Source: Allacma fusca | Taxonomy: Eukaryota; Arthropoda; Collembola; Symphypleona; Sminthuridae | DNA length: 64,000 nucleotides | Reading direction: 5' to 3' | NCBI GenBank assembly: GCA_947179485.1 | Contig: OX359247.1 | Coordinates: 51,185,131-51,249,130 of the forward strand | Part shown: positions 1 to 10,353 of the stretch, one piece after another | Numbering within the stretch: the first letter of the stretch is position 1 | Layout: each line of letters begins with the position of its first letter | The notes under the pieces: generated by a model | What the model saw: the letters and a program-made list of their open reading frames with translations, nothing else | Told to the model about the DNA's origin: nothing | Database searches by the model: none | Translations under genes and position numbers: made by a program

Positions 1-224
1 CATTGTTTTTTCAGGTTTTGCATAATTGTAAAGATATGCCTTAGGATGTAATTTTACAATAATTTAGCCTTGGAAGGCCTAAAGAAAGGCTATTGCATTA
101 ATACATCTCTGTTTCATTATGCATTGCATCTACATCATTTTATTCAATACACTTTGTTCAATTTAGTAAACCAGCATGTATAACATCTTGCTACCAACCA
201 AAAATGCACAGAACATTTTTTCTC

Positions 225-500
225 TTCGCCGACGAATTATACTGTATATCAGTGAACTTGCAATTACAAATTGCAACTGCACTTGCAATTGTACTTATCG
301 GTGCAATTACATCTAAATGTTTTGCAATTGCCTTACCAACTGCAAGTAACGTATGAACTAATTGCAAGTTCAACTGCGGTTATTTGCGTGATTTAATTGC
401 CACATTTTAGCAAGCACCAGTTATGGCATTACTGGTACTTGCATTATCAATTACAATTGTAATTGCAAGTTCGGTTATTCCGAATACTTGCACCGACAGA
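225..500. repeat. TTGCAATTAC-type degenerate repeat island
   Basis: The stretch is dense in variants of TTGCAATTGCAATTAC in both orientations. An inverted pair, AACTTGCAATTACAA near 258 and its complement near 457, brackets it. This architecture resembles the subterminal repeat zones of the hAT-type elements elsewhere in the window. No target duplication was found, so element boundaries are not assigned. Positions 1-225 and 500-680 show no gene. Confidence 0.5.
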
Positions 501-681
501 AACACTACTCTCTTCTAATTTGTGCGAGTGGATAGTGATAGTGAAAGTGATGATAAGAATCAAATATTTGCGCGCTTTACACGCATCGAAGACCATCGCA
601 TTGCGCAGCTAGCTATTGCATGTAACTATTTACTGCCATCCCAAATTACATTTGCTTTGCTGAGCAGTAAATAATAACTGC

Positions 682-2653
682 TGCACTAGTCTAGCCAGAC
701 TTGACTAAGAAATGGGAGACTTGACTAGATTTTTTAAGGATTTTGGTATATTTGACTAGTTTAACTTGACTAGCAAGCACCGAATACCGTGAAGAATTGA
801 CTTTCCTAGACTAGGTTGCATTAAAAATTATATTGATTGGCTTGACTTGACTGGGTGAGCAATGTGCAGGAACTAGTCTAGTCAATTTGTGAATATCTTA
901 AAGTGATACCTAAATCATTCAATGAAGCAGTTTTAGAAGGGAATTAAGGGAACTTCATACAATAACAAAAGCTTCAAACCATAAGTAATTTCAGGACTTG
1001 TAACTGCATCCTATAACGATTAATCAATTCAGCGTGGAAAAATTGCATTGCATATTTGAATTATTCAAGCCGCTAATTTATTGCACAATGTACCGTACTA
1101 TATAAGGCATGTAGGTATGTCTAAAGAAATTTAATAAAAACACTAATTTGTAATAAAATATTAAATCATGAATCGCCCAAAGCTCAGTCGAAAATCTGTG
1201 AAATCTCACCAAACATACACATTTATGTAAGTATCCCAAATGATTGAGGCCGAATCAAATGCAGTAACAATTGCATACAGAAATAAATCTGAGGTAGTGA
1301 AAGAACTTTTAAAGAAGGAACCATAAAAATCTTGACAGTAAAGGATCGCCAGAAAACCCGTTCCCCAAAAAAGTGTAGAAAACGAACAACTAAATGAAAT
1401 CCCATCTCGAGAAGACCACGAAAAGGCAACAAATTTCGGACTGTTCTCTGAGCTCGTGCTCACAGATCTTGTTAATAAGTCACCGCAGTTGGAGCAACAA
1501 ATAGTGCACACAGAATTTACTAATTTAGAAAAGCTTAACCAGATGCAGCAAAACTGGACTTATGAAATGGTACTATCCGTTAGTTTCCTGGGTTTTAACC
1601 GTTCTAGCCTATTGATTATCAGAATATTTCACAATTTGTTTCGATTCTTTAGGCATGTTAGAAAATTATTTAACTCCTACAATTAAATGGAACATTTCCT
1701 TCATACATAGTTGCGCAGCTAAAACAGCTGTTACAGCCTCAGATTGGTGTAAAATAAAAGTTCGGATCACTCAAGTCTCACCCCGGGGTGAGACGTCTGT
1801 TTTCGAAGGACCAGCGCCGCTACCAGCGCACGTTTAATATTTATTCAATAATCTCACCCACACTCAACTACCCTTTTATGAGTGGTAGCCTTTGCTACCC
1901 AGTGTAAGGGAAAATAAAAGGGTTTTTGTAGGTAAAATGTAGAGAAAATGAAAACTGATTCTTTATTGTAGTCACATACGTCGTTCTTCCCTCACACCAG
2001 AAAATCTAATCCTCTCCTCATATTCCTCAATCACTTTACATAGCATTACACTAACATTACATTACAATTCACACATCTACCAATCAATTCACAGAACAAT
2101 ATTAAATTATATTCAACAATATGTACACCAACGCACCACCATAGCGGCTGTGTGAGTAACAGAGGCGAGCCGCTCCGCAGACAAGCAGAGCTCTCCTCTG
2201 TATCTCACATCGTACGGTTAACGTTGCTCGCTGCTTCTCGCGATCTCCTCTCCCAATCACTGGATTTTCTCTCACTTCCCTCTCTCCAAGCTTGGCTTGC
2301 ATCTCACCCTGTAATGCTATCTCAACCTGCTCTTGAAACGCCGCCGTCTCACCCTGTGGTCGCGCCGTTACAACAGCTAAAATAAGGACTACCTCGCTAT
2401 TGTTTTCAGGGTTTGGTTATGAATTGATTTAGCTAATTTAATAAATACTACGACAAGTAATAAAACAGCATCTACAGTTGCGCTAATAAAATGCAAGTTA
2501 CAAGGAGACTAGAATGACTTGACTAGGATTTTTGAATTAAAAAGTGACTTTGACTTGACTTGACTAGGAGTTCGTGGAAACCATTGTGAATTGACTAGAC
2601 TAGACTAGTCAATACCACGATCAACAAATATTAGACTTGACTAGACTAGTGCA
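682..2653. mobile_element. Putative hAT-like element with TTGACTAG subterminal repeats, interrupted by a solo LTR
   Basis: Two islands (about 682-885 and 2510-2653) are full of TTGACTAG/CTAGTCTAG words. The outer ends form an inverted repeat: TGCACTAGTCTAG at 682 and its complement ending at 2653. Nothing coding is seen between them. A solo LTR (1729-2372) sits inside, so the element was once about 1.3 kb. No matching 8-bp flanks were found, so the boundaries are provisional and assignment to hAT is by architecture only. Confidence 0.45.
1729..2372. mobile_element. Solo LTR of a retrotransposon (TG...CA, 5-bp target duplication)
   Basis: The 644-bp unit begins TGTTACAGCC and ends CGCCGTTACA, so it has the canonical TG...CA termini. 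It is flanked by the perfect 5-bp direct repeat ACAGC (1724-1728 and 2373-2377), as expected for LTR retrotransposon integration. An AATAAA signal read on the minus strand suggests the element points that way, but orientation is not certain. It holds no gag-pol coding and no second LTR was found, so it is a solo LTR. A perfect 20-bp palindrome lies at 1775-1794. The superfamily (Gypsy or BEL/Pao) cannot be told from the LTR alone. Confidence 0.75.
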
Positions 2654-2972
2654 TATGTACGTGCAGCTATGGATTATATGGATATTTTTCAGGATTTTAG
2701 TGAGCAAGCAGCCCGCAAAAAATCTGCAATCATAGGGAAACTGTCCCCTCAGAGATTTTGCCCAGAATGTATCCTACGAAGGTTCTCCTGAGGCAAAACC
2801 CAGCCCAAACGCAAAAACCGATCCAATCCCAAGGAAAACCTACTATGTATTTTGTCAAAGAAGCGTGTGACCCTAAAACCCACGTTTCATCTTTGCGGAC
2901 ACTGCATAAAATGGAAAGCAATTCAATCCTCTCATTAACCAGGGGAAGAATACTTCCATGGGTCGTCAAGTC

Positions 2973-3406
2973 TAGTGATGCCAATGGTCTGGTCTGATCC
3001 AGATTTTATGAAACTGGTCTGATTCAGTCGTTCGGACCAGACCAGACCAAAGACCATGGTCCGGACCATGGTCCAGAAAACCATTGAGGGCAATTGAATA
3101 ATCACATTTTATCCAGTCAAATTTTTCTTGTATCCCCAGAAATGACATTTTTAATTTGTTCCATAGGATTTTGTTAACTCAAAATTTTGTATTTTGCGTA
3201 CTTTTGGGACCATTTTCCTGTGGTCTGGTCTGGTCCTGAAGCTGGACCAATTGTATCTGGTCTGGTCCTGAAGCTGGACCAATTGTATCTGGTCTGGTCC
3301 AAGTGTTGGATCAGACCGGACCAGACCATACAAGTTTGGGACCAGACCGAACCAGACCAATAACGGACCATTAATAATGGTCCAGACCAGACCATTGTCT
3401 TCCGTA
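2973..3406. mobile_element. hAT-type MITE with GGTCTGGTCC subterminal repeats
   Basis: This 434-bp element is flanked by a perfect 8-bp duplication, GTCAAGTC (2965-2972 and 3407-3414), the hAT hallmark. Its termini are imperfect inverted repeats (TAGTGATGCCAATGGTCTGG against TACGGAAGACAATGGTCTGG). The interior is packed with GGTCTGGTCC words, including a tandem unit of about 32 bp repeated near 3224-3300. There is no coding capacity; reading frames across it are only low-complexity translations of the repeat. Confidence 0.85.
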
Positions 3407-3832
3407 GTCAAGTCTCTACTAGAATCTTTACAAACAACGTGTGAGAGTAACTATGCCATTCCTATGGTCCTGATCTTAAACGTATTTATCATGTAAAAAA
3501 TCAATATTCATGGTATGTGTCAATACGAACTCCGAAGTGAAAGTTCAGAATCAGTATTGAAGCTCAAAACTGCTCATGCATGATTTCATTTATCGGACAA
3601 TGACAATGGGCAATTATACAGTTTTATGCGATGTTGTAGTTGTCAAAAGTTTTAACTGCACTGAGAACGCAAATAAGAGCTCAATAAACTGCAAACAAAG
3701 CTTTGCTAAACACAATGTGATTGGGAACTTATTCTCATGAAAGTCGAACGTGCATATCATATCAGCCTGGCCAGAAATATTATGTTTCACGATTTTAGCT
3801 TTGTTATTATTTTAACATTTTATGTGTTGGGA

Positions 3833-4778
3833 CCAAAGGTGGGCGCCTCTCTCATACAGTTAAAATATAGGCGATAAAAAAATTCTTGTGTTAAAAGTAG
3901 GTATTATAGGATATGGGGAAAATTCCCAGTGTATACCGCCTATAAAATAGGTTGGACACAATATCCTTTGTGTATACATGTAGGGTAAATGTAGGCACGC
4001 ATTTTACATGCATGTATATGTTGGGTTGATGTACGCACTAAACTATGGACTTTGGGAGAAATTTGTTTTATGCAAAATTGAAGTAGAATGTCTGAAGTAC
4101 TGCAATTTACCATAGTGGGTAAATAGAAAATGATGTGATCATTTCACGTCATCTGGAACGCAATCTTAGGGGTTAGGCTAATTGTAAGTTTAAATATGCA
4201 ACATAACAATCATTTAGCATACAGAGTATATAACTGCCCTGACCTTTGACCTTGCATGTCTTCGAAACTAGAAGTCCTTTAAAATTTTGTCAGGTACATT
4301 TTCTACTGTGTGCATCCATCGTTCGGCGTTATCATATATCCGATATTTCCTTCGGTGTTGTTCGTTTATTATTAATGATGTTCCTAAGTTAGTGATAAAT
4401 TCGTAAAATTCAGTCCGCCGGGAGATTCTCAAGTTGTCACTATAGGGAAAAAGCTGTTTTAGGGAGAGAATTCCGGCATTCCTATATCACAATGGGTTTA
4501 CTAGAGGCTGCTACATACTATTACTCATGGGCGCAAGTACAGGCTGTAGTTGTAAATGTAGGCTGTGATTTTCTTTTAAAAATACGTACGCGTATATGTA
4601 CACGATGGTTTTTGTTTAGAAATAAATAAGCGTACAGGTAGGCTTGTGAATAATCCGTTCCTTCATGTCGGTATAATTTTTCGGAGCGGCACCAATGTAG
4701 GCAAATTGTAGGCAGGATCGGGTACTAAAATATATGTAGGATATAGGCGAGGCAAACAGTTTTGCCCACGTTTGCCTC
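3833..4778. repeat. TGTAGGC-repeat island, probable non-autonomous transposon
   Basis: Variants of TGTAGGC/GTAGGTA recur throughout. The ends carry CAAAGGTGGGC (left) and the complement of CAAACGTGGGC (right), a candidate terminal inverted repeat. No clean target duplication was found. It ends about 170 bp before the P450 start codon, so it probably lies in that gene's promoter region. Confidence 0.5.
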
Positions 4779-4947
4779 AGTGTGTTATTATATAGTCTTA
4801 CAAAGATGTTGTACGATCTGGGATTTTGATCAGCTACAGTATGTACTCAAAAACGTTGTTGCCAGTGTCTTTTTAAGCGAGGACTAGCAAACTCGTAAGA
4901 TTAAAGCGTACTCGTTTTTAACGGTATAGATACCGAATAAAAATACA

Positions 4948-6831
4948 ATGATTTTAGAATTGTTACTACTTGTCATAGGATTGCTTCTAGCATGGAATTA
5001 TTTAAGAATGCCGAAAAATTTCCCTCCAGGTAAATACTTCAATAATTAAAATTGATGTGATGCAATTATAAAGCTGTATTCATAACAACAATTCTAGTAC
5101 CGCAATATAAATCATATCACCACCATTTGACATATTTTGTTGACAATTACATAACAATAGGTCCATTCGGACTTCCACTTATCGGGCATCTCCATTTGCT
5201 TGGACCCGCGCCACACAAGACCCTCATGAAGTGGAAGAAAACTCATGGACCTATTATTGGGATCCGGTTTGGGATGTACAGGTACGCTATGGAGCTACAT
5301 AATTATTTATGTTTATCTGGATTCACGTCTAAAGTTAAATGCGATACAATGAACAACATTTTAATTTCCTACTGCCATTTCAGGACTGTTGTTATACACG
5401 ACCATAAATTGATCCGAGAGTCTATGAATTTGACCACACTAGCTGGGAGACCCCTGTTGAAAGCATTTATTACTGCTAGGAGTGAAGGTGTTTCAAGAGG
5501 TGCGTCCCTTTCACATTTTAAGTGTAATTACATACAAGCTCTTAATTAATGGTGTATAGGTGATTCAACCAGCTACTAAAACTTTTCCTTTAAAATGTCA
5601 GGCGTTGTCTTCACGGAAGGTCAGGTATGGTCGGAACAACGGAGGTTTGTATTGAGAAACCTACGCGACTTTGGTTTTGGGACCACAACAATGGAGGGGA
5701 AAATTCAAGAAGAAATTCGGGCCTTGTTGGAAAAATTCCAAGAAAATGAAGGGAAACCAATCCAGGTGCGAAATGTGTTCAATGCGGCCGTTGTCAGTGC
5801 CTTGTGGAGTATCATGTTTGGAGAGCGCCTCGACCAAGAAGAACCAGAAGTTAAGGATGCCATCAATAGAATAGCTTCGTAAGTTTTCCTGGAATTATAT
5901 AAAATAATAGTATATAATATAAATTATAATAGCCAGCTCAGTCATAAACTCTCCTTTACATGATATTTTTTACAGAGCCTTTGAGTCAAAAATTCTTGGA
6001 AACTTTGCCACGTTTATTCCCATTATTGGACGAATTTCTCCCAAGCTCTCTGGTTTTACGAAGTTGGTGGAAGAAGCCATTCCTCTAAATAATTTCATGA
6101 AGAAACAGATCGAATCCCACAATAAACATTACGAGGAAGGCCAACCAAGGGATTTTGTGGATGCTTACACTGACGAAGTGAAAAAAACGACGGATCCCAA
6201 ATCCAGCTTTCATCCTAAACGCAATGAAATGTTATTTGTACTATTGGACTTATTCGTTGGGGGTTCAGAAACCACCAGCACCACTTTGTCATGGATGTGT
6301 GCTTATTTAATCCATCACCCTCAAGTCCAGCATAAATTACAGGAGGAGATTGATCAAGTGGTTGGGAAAGAGCGACTTCCAGCCTTAGCCGACCGCCCTT
6401 CCATGCCATATACTGAGGCAGTCATCAGCGAAGTCTTGCGATATTCCTCCATATTCGCAATGGTCTTGCATAAAGCATCGGAGGACTTGGAGTTCCATGG
6501 ATTTTTCATACCTAAAGACACGATAGTGCTCCCGAATTTCTATGATGCTCATTTTGACGAAGCTGGTTGGGGGGACCCACAAAATTTCCGTCCTGAGAGG
6601 TTTTTGAATGAGGATGGTAAATTCAAGAAAAATGAATATTTCTTTGCTTTTTCAACTGGAAAACGGTCTTGTTTAGGGGAAAGCCTTGCAAGGGATGAAT
6701 TGTTTCTTTTTTCAGTTACTTTCTTTCAAACCTTTGTCATAACTCGGTCTGGGGAACTTCCCAATTTAGTACCCCATGTGGGATTCACGCAATCTCCTAA
6801 ACCGTTTGAAATGATTTTAAAGCGGCGCTAA
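4948..6831 (+). CDS. Cytochrome P450, CYP2-clan type, 5 exons, 483 aa
   Basis: This is a microsomal heme-thiolate monooxygenase. Exons are 4948-5029, 5161-5281, 5384-5499, 5602-5878 and 5976-6831; all introns are GT-AG and the phases join to one 484-codon frame ending TAA. The protein starts with a hydrophobic anchor of about 18 residues, followed by the proline hinge PPGPFGLPLIG. Visible signatures are the I-helix GGSETT (residues 294-299), the ExxR EVLR (351-354), PERF (415-418) and the heme loop FSTGKRSCLG with the ligand Cys at 431. Length and the PPGP and GKRSCLGE style fit the arthropod CYP2 clan; the subfamily and substrate cannot be told. AATAAA-like signals follow the stop (6870s). 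A repeat island lies just upstream and may affect expression. All key residues are present, so the gene looks functional. Confidence 0.93.
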
Positions 6832-6839
6832 CTTGTTTT

Positions 6840-9090
6840 TAAAACTCTTAGTTTTCACCTTTTGATTTTCTTTAAAAATAAAAACTAAACTAAACTAAAT
6901 ATGTAAACTAATACATTGGTACATCAACAAACAAGTGCCATACAATAAAAGTTACATAACGCCCAATATAAAGGACATGCATGTTTAATTAACTTCTACA
7001 CCTCGTGAAGATCGCCAGTTCCTCCACACTCATAACATAACAAGTTAACAAGGCTCTCACTCAAGTCTCAAAGTGTAATCACGCACACGGAAGTGTGGAC
7101 ATAATTTTTGCTCGTGCCACCTTGACGAGTGGCCCTCATTATGTCAAGATGAATTACTTGAAATTGCAAAGTGCATGTTGAAGTTTATTGAAAGAAAAGT
7201 TTGAAGAGACAAATTTAGGGAAATAATTTCATGACGGTTACCTGATTATTTTAAAAATTATCACATCTCTCATCTCAACATTTGACCTGACCTATCGCTC
7301 CATATATGCCTTTCATGCCATCTGACTCATCATTTCCTTTGGCTAATTTGCAAGAACACGAAAATACTAAAATATGTTATTGTATCCTGGTTTCGTTCCG
7401 GAATTCCCATAAATTAAAGACGTTAAACGGTGATGTGTACCATGCTTTTAAAACACTCGACAGTTTCGACGTCATGTAAAGCTGGACCATATTGCAGAAA
7501 GTTTTCCAGGTCGATCGATATACATAATCTCTGTTACAATTAATTCGAACTATTCTGTAAACGGGTGTAACATATCAAGACTCCCTTTGCTCCCCAAAAG
7601 TAAGAGGGTTGTTAAAATTTTTAATTGCACTATTTTAAAAGAGACTCTTTTTGTAGAATAATCAGAAATACAATCATTGACCCAGGTCAATTTTAAAAGG
7701 TCAAAGCAATAAAATGTGTACAGCAAATACGGGACCTTTTTTCCCGAAAACTTTTATAGCGATTTTATATTTCCAGGATATGTTTAAAAAAAATTAGCAT
7801 AGATTCTAGTTTGAAGCAAATTTTATAGCCCTTGCCCTTAATATTTAATAAAAAGAGGTCACTATGCTGAGGGGTGGATTAATACAAAAATAATACAAAA
7901 TAAATATTTAGCAAAAATACAAGTAGCTTGAAAGCGGACCTTATAATCAGGGGGCCACCTTTGATTTGATTACGTTGACAAATTGGCGGAGTGGTGCGGG
8001 TGGGGCTGGAAAATACAATGATGAATTGAAGTAAACTTATTAAAAAATCTTCAAATAACATGAATTTTCGAATTAGTCTCATTTCATTAGTTGTCATTGA
8101 CAATGAACAATTTAGATTTGTTTTGTAATTTTAAAATATCAAGTTTTTCAAAATTATGACAACAATAAATTATTCTACGATCTTTAAAAGATTTTCTGAC
8201 TCAATATTTTTACTTCAAGCACAAAAAAGTATGAATACTAATTTTTATTCTTAAGAATGTTGTTGAATTTTGATTGCAATACCAAACTTATAATGTTGTT
8301 TGTGATGAAACATTCGAATTTCTCAAGTTCTTTCTACTCAGAAAGCAAGACAGATTCGGTTTCAGAATTCGCAAGTTTACACATTAAGTCCTGCAAAGTT
8401 CATCCGAAAAATTCAGGTAGCAAAAAATACGCTCCGATTTTAAAAATAATACAGCATAAAAATGTATTAACAGTACTTTAGTGAGTGCATAGACCAAGAC
8501 TCTGAACTTCTTTATAGCAGCGTTTGTATCCACGAGTATGGTAATTGGTAACTGCTGTTAACTTCTAGCTATACACAGCGTTACAGGTGGAGGTCAGGAA
8601 TCGAATCTTTATTTGCTGGACACGCGACAAGCGACAAAACGTGTCCGGGAAGGTTCGACCATTTCTCGCGCTCGCGACGAAGCAGGCTCGCTTTATAACT
8701 CACGTTTACTGTTTAGTACTTTACCACTGCTCCTCCAGAAGAGTGCTTTACGTTTTGTGTTTTGCTCTCACTCATCCTCCCAGAAGTCTCCGTCTGCATC
8801 GACAATGCCGGCCCGGAATTCGAATCGGCCGGCGCGTTAATTTCATGCATTTATGTATGAGAACATGTAGAACATCTACGTCTAATCTTCTATTTCATTA
8901 GTATTAGAATTATTCAAATTAACCATCAAAAGCCATTTGATTTGCACTAAAAGTCCAGACTTTTTCCAACAATAAAGTATCTGTCGATCGAAGAAACGTA
9001 GTTGCAGATAAAGATCAACATTACGGCACTCTATTTCCTAAAGTACTTTCAGGTTACTGTTTTATCTTTGGACTTTAATAATTTTCTAGG
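6840..9090. other. Intergenic stretch, no supported gene
   Basis: The sequence is AT-rich with short spurious frames only. A locally GC-richer stretch at about 8580-8850, with CpG-containing words, may be promoter or 5' UTR sequence for the spliced gene starting at 9099. It also contains an 11-codon reading frame (8804-8839) that could be an upstream ORF. Confidence 0.4.
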
Positions 9091-9098
9091 TATTGACG

Positions 9099-9687
9099 AT
9101 GAGGAAGAATTTTGAGAGTAGAATCCCAAAGCCCATTACCTCAAAGACAGAGACCGTGTGTAGCAAGGAATTGTGGAACTCAAATCATGAGAAGAAGTCT
9201 CACGTCCAGTTTAGCACTGAATCCCTGAACTTCTCAGAGATTCGGATCAAACTTGTGGGTACCGAGGCTCAACCAGGCAAGGCCACGAGAGGAAGAAGTG
9301 AAATTAAACAGAGGGTTCCGAGGGGTTCCACGAGGTCGAATACATTGAGTCGTAGTCGAAGATCCTCAAAATCCCCTCAGCAGAAGAATAAAATATTGTA
9401 TGGACTTTATGCTTGCATTAATATTGTTTGTTTCCAAGTTGGCATCCACATTTATATTTGTTTTGCATGAGGGTACAAAAATGTTTATTCCCTTCCTTAG
9501 AGTGTACGAGACCGAAAAAACCAAAGCTAAGAGAGCCATTTCGCCGTACATGTGCGATATCAGCCGGAAAGAAGACCCTAATGCTCCCTCCAGAGAAATA
9601 TACGTTTCAGACCGAGAGTTCAAGTTACTGAAAAACGCGGCGGATTTACAGCAAGCGGCAGAGCGTAAAATATTGATTGTGTCTTAA
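9099..9687 (+). CDS. Unrecognised basic protein, two exons, about 161 aa
   Basis: I do not recognise this protein. Two exons (9099-9397 and 9501-9687) are joined by a 103-bp GT-AG intron in phase 2, giving Leu-Val-Tyr-Glu across the junction and a TAA stop. Reading through the intron instead gives hydrophobic, non-protein-like sequence, which supports the splice. The N-terminal two thirds is Ser/Lys/Arg-rich and probably disordered; the C-terminal part is charged and helical, with the segment KNAADLQQAAERK near the end. A splice acceptor just before the start (about 9089) suggests an upstream non-coding exon. It lies 670 bp before the 770-aa gene on the same strand. No domain, signal peptide or membrane segment is visible. 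The start could lie further upstream in another exon. Confidence 0.5.
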
Positions 9688-10353
9688 CTTTACTATGTTT
9701 TAAACTTATCCATATATCGATGTGAAGTTGTGGAAACTGCAATGAGTTTGAGATGTTTCTGTCCGCGGTGTTGTAAATGAACGTTGGATGTCAAATAATA
9801 TGTTCAGTTCCTGATAGGAATTTCATGATCCGATTCCTTACCAGACGTGCGGTCAAAATTCAGGGGGTTAAACCTTTTTCCATATTTATTCCTGAGTTAG
9901 GTATCAGATATCGGGATTGACTCGGGTTAGGTAAATTCCGGGTGAAATACTTTGCTAAAGCGGAGTGATCTGGAGAAGTATTAATATACCCGAGAGCAGT
10001 TAACGTTTGGGGTGAAGAGGAATGTGTGTAAATGTATCTAAATATTATCTCTTATCGAGAATATGTTTGCTCTTGTAAGGGAATCTCTTTTAAGGAAAGA
10101 GTGTTTTGTGTGTAAACAGGGGTAAACCTGATTATCTTAACAAAAGTCTAATGAAATGAGTTAGGTCCTCAAGTCATCAAGTACTAGAAAACTCAGCAGT
10201 TTCCGCAACGACGCTGCTTTCATTCATACATTTCGTTCTAGCCGTTTCATATGACGAGATGTTTCATTCACAGGACGAGCCCCAAAATTTGAGAAGACGT
10301 TATTCGGATACGTTACTGTACCGGGTGCACCTATCACCAGCGGACTTGTAGGG

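Noticed and set aside
3151..3411. Minus-strand frames of 73-86 codons rich in Trp-Ser-Gly and Thr-Arg-Pro-Asp
   Set aside because: They are translations of the GGTCTGGTCC repeat inside the MITE, not genes.
682..3440. A single large TTGACTAG element reaching to the GTCAAGTC site at 3407
   Set aside because: No terminal repeat beyond 2653 and no target duplication could be found for the larger span.
8800..8840. GC-rich run resembling cloning-linker restriction sites (GAATTC, GGCCGG)
   Set aside because: Flanking sequence is continuous host-like DNA; short restriction-site words occur by chance and there is no vector sequence.
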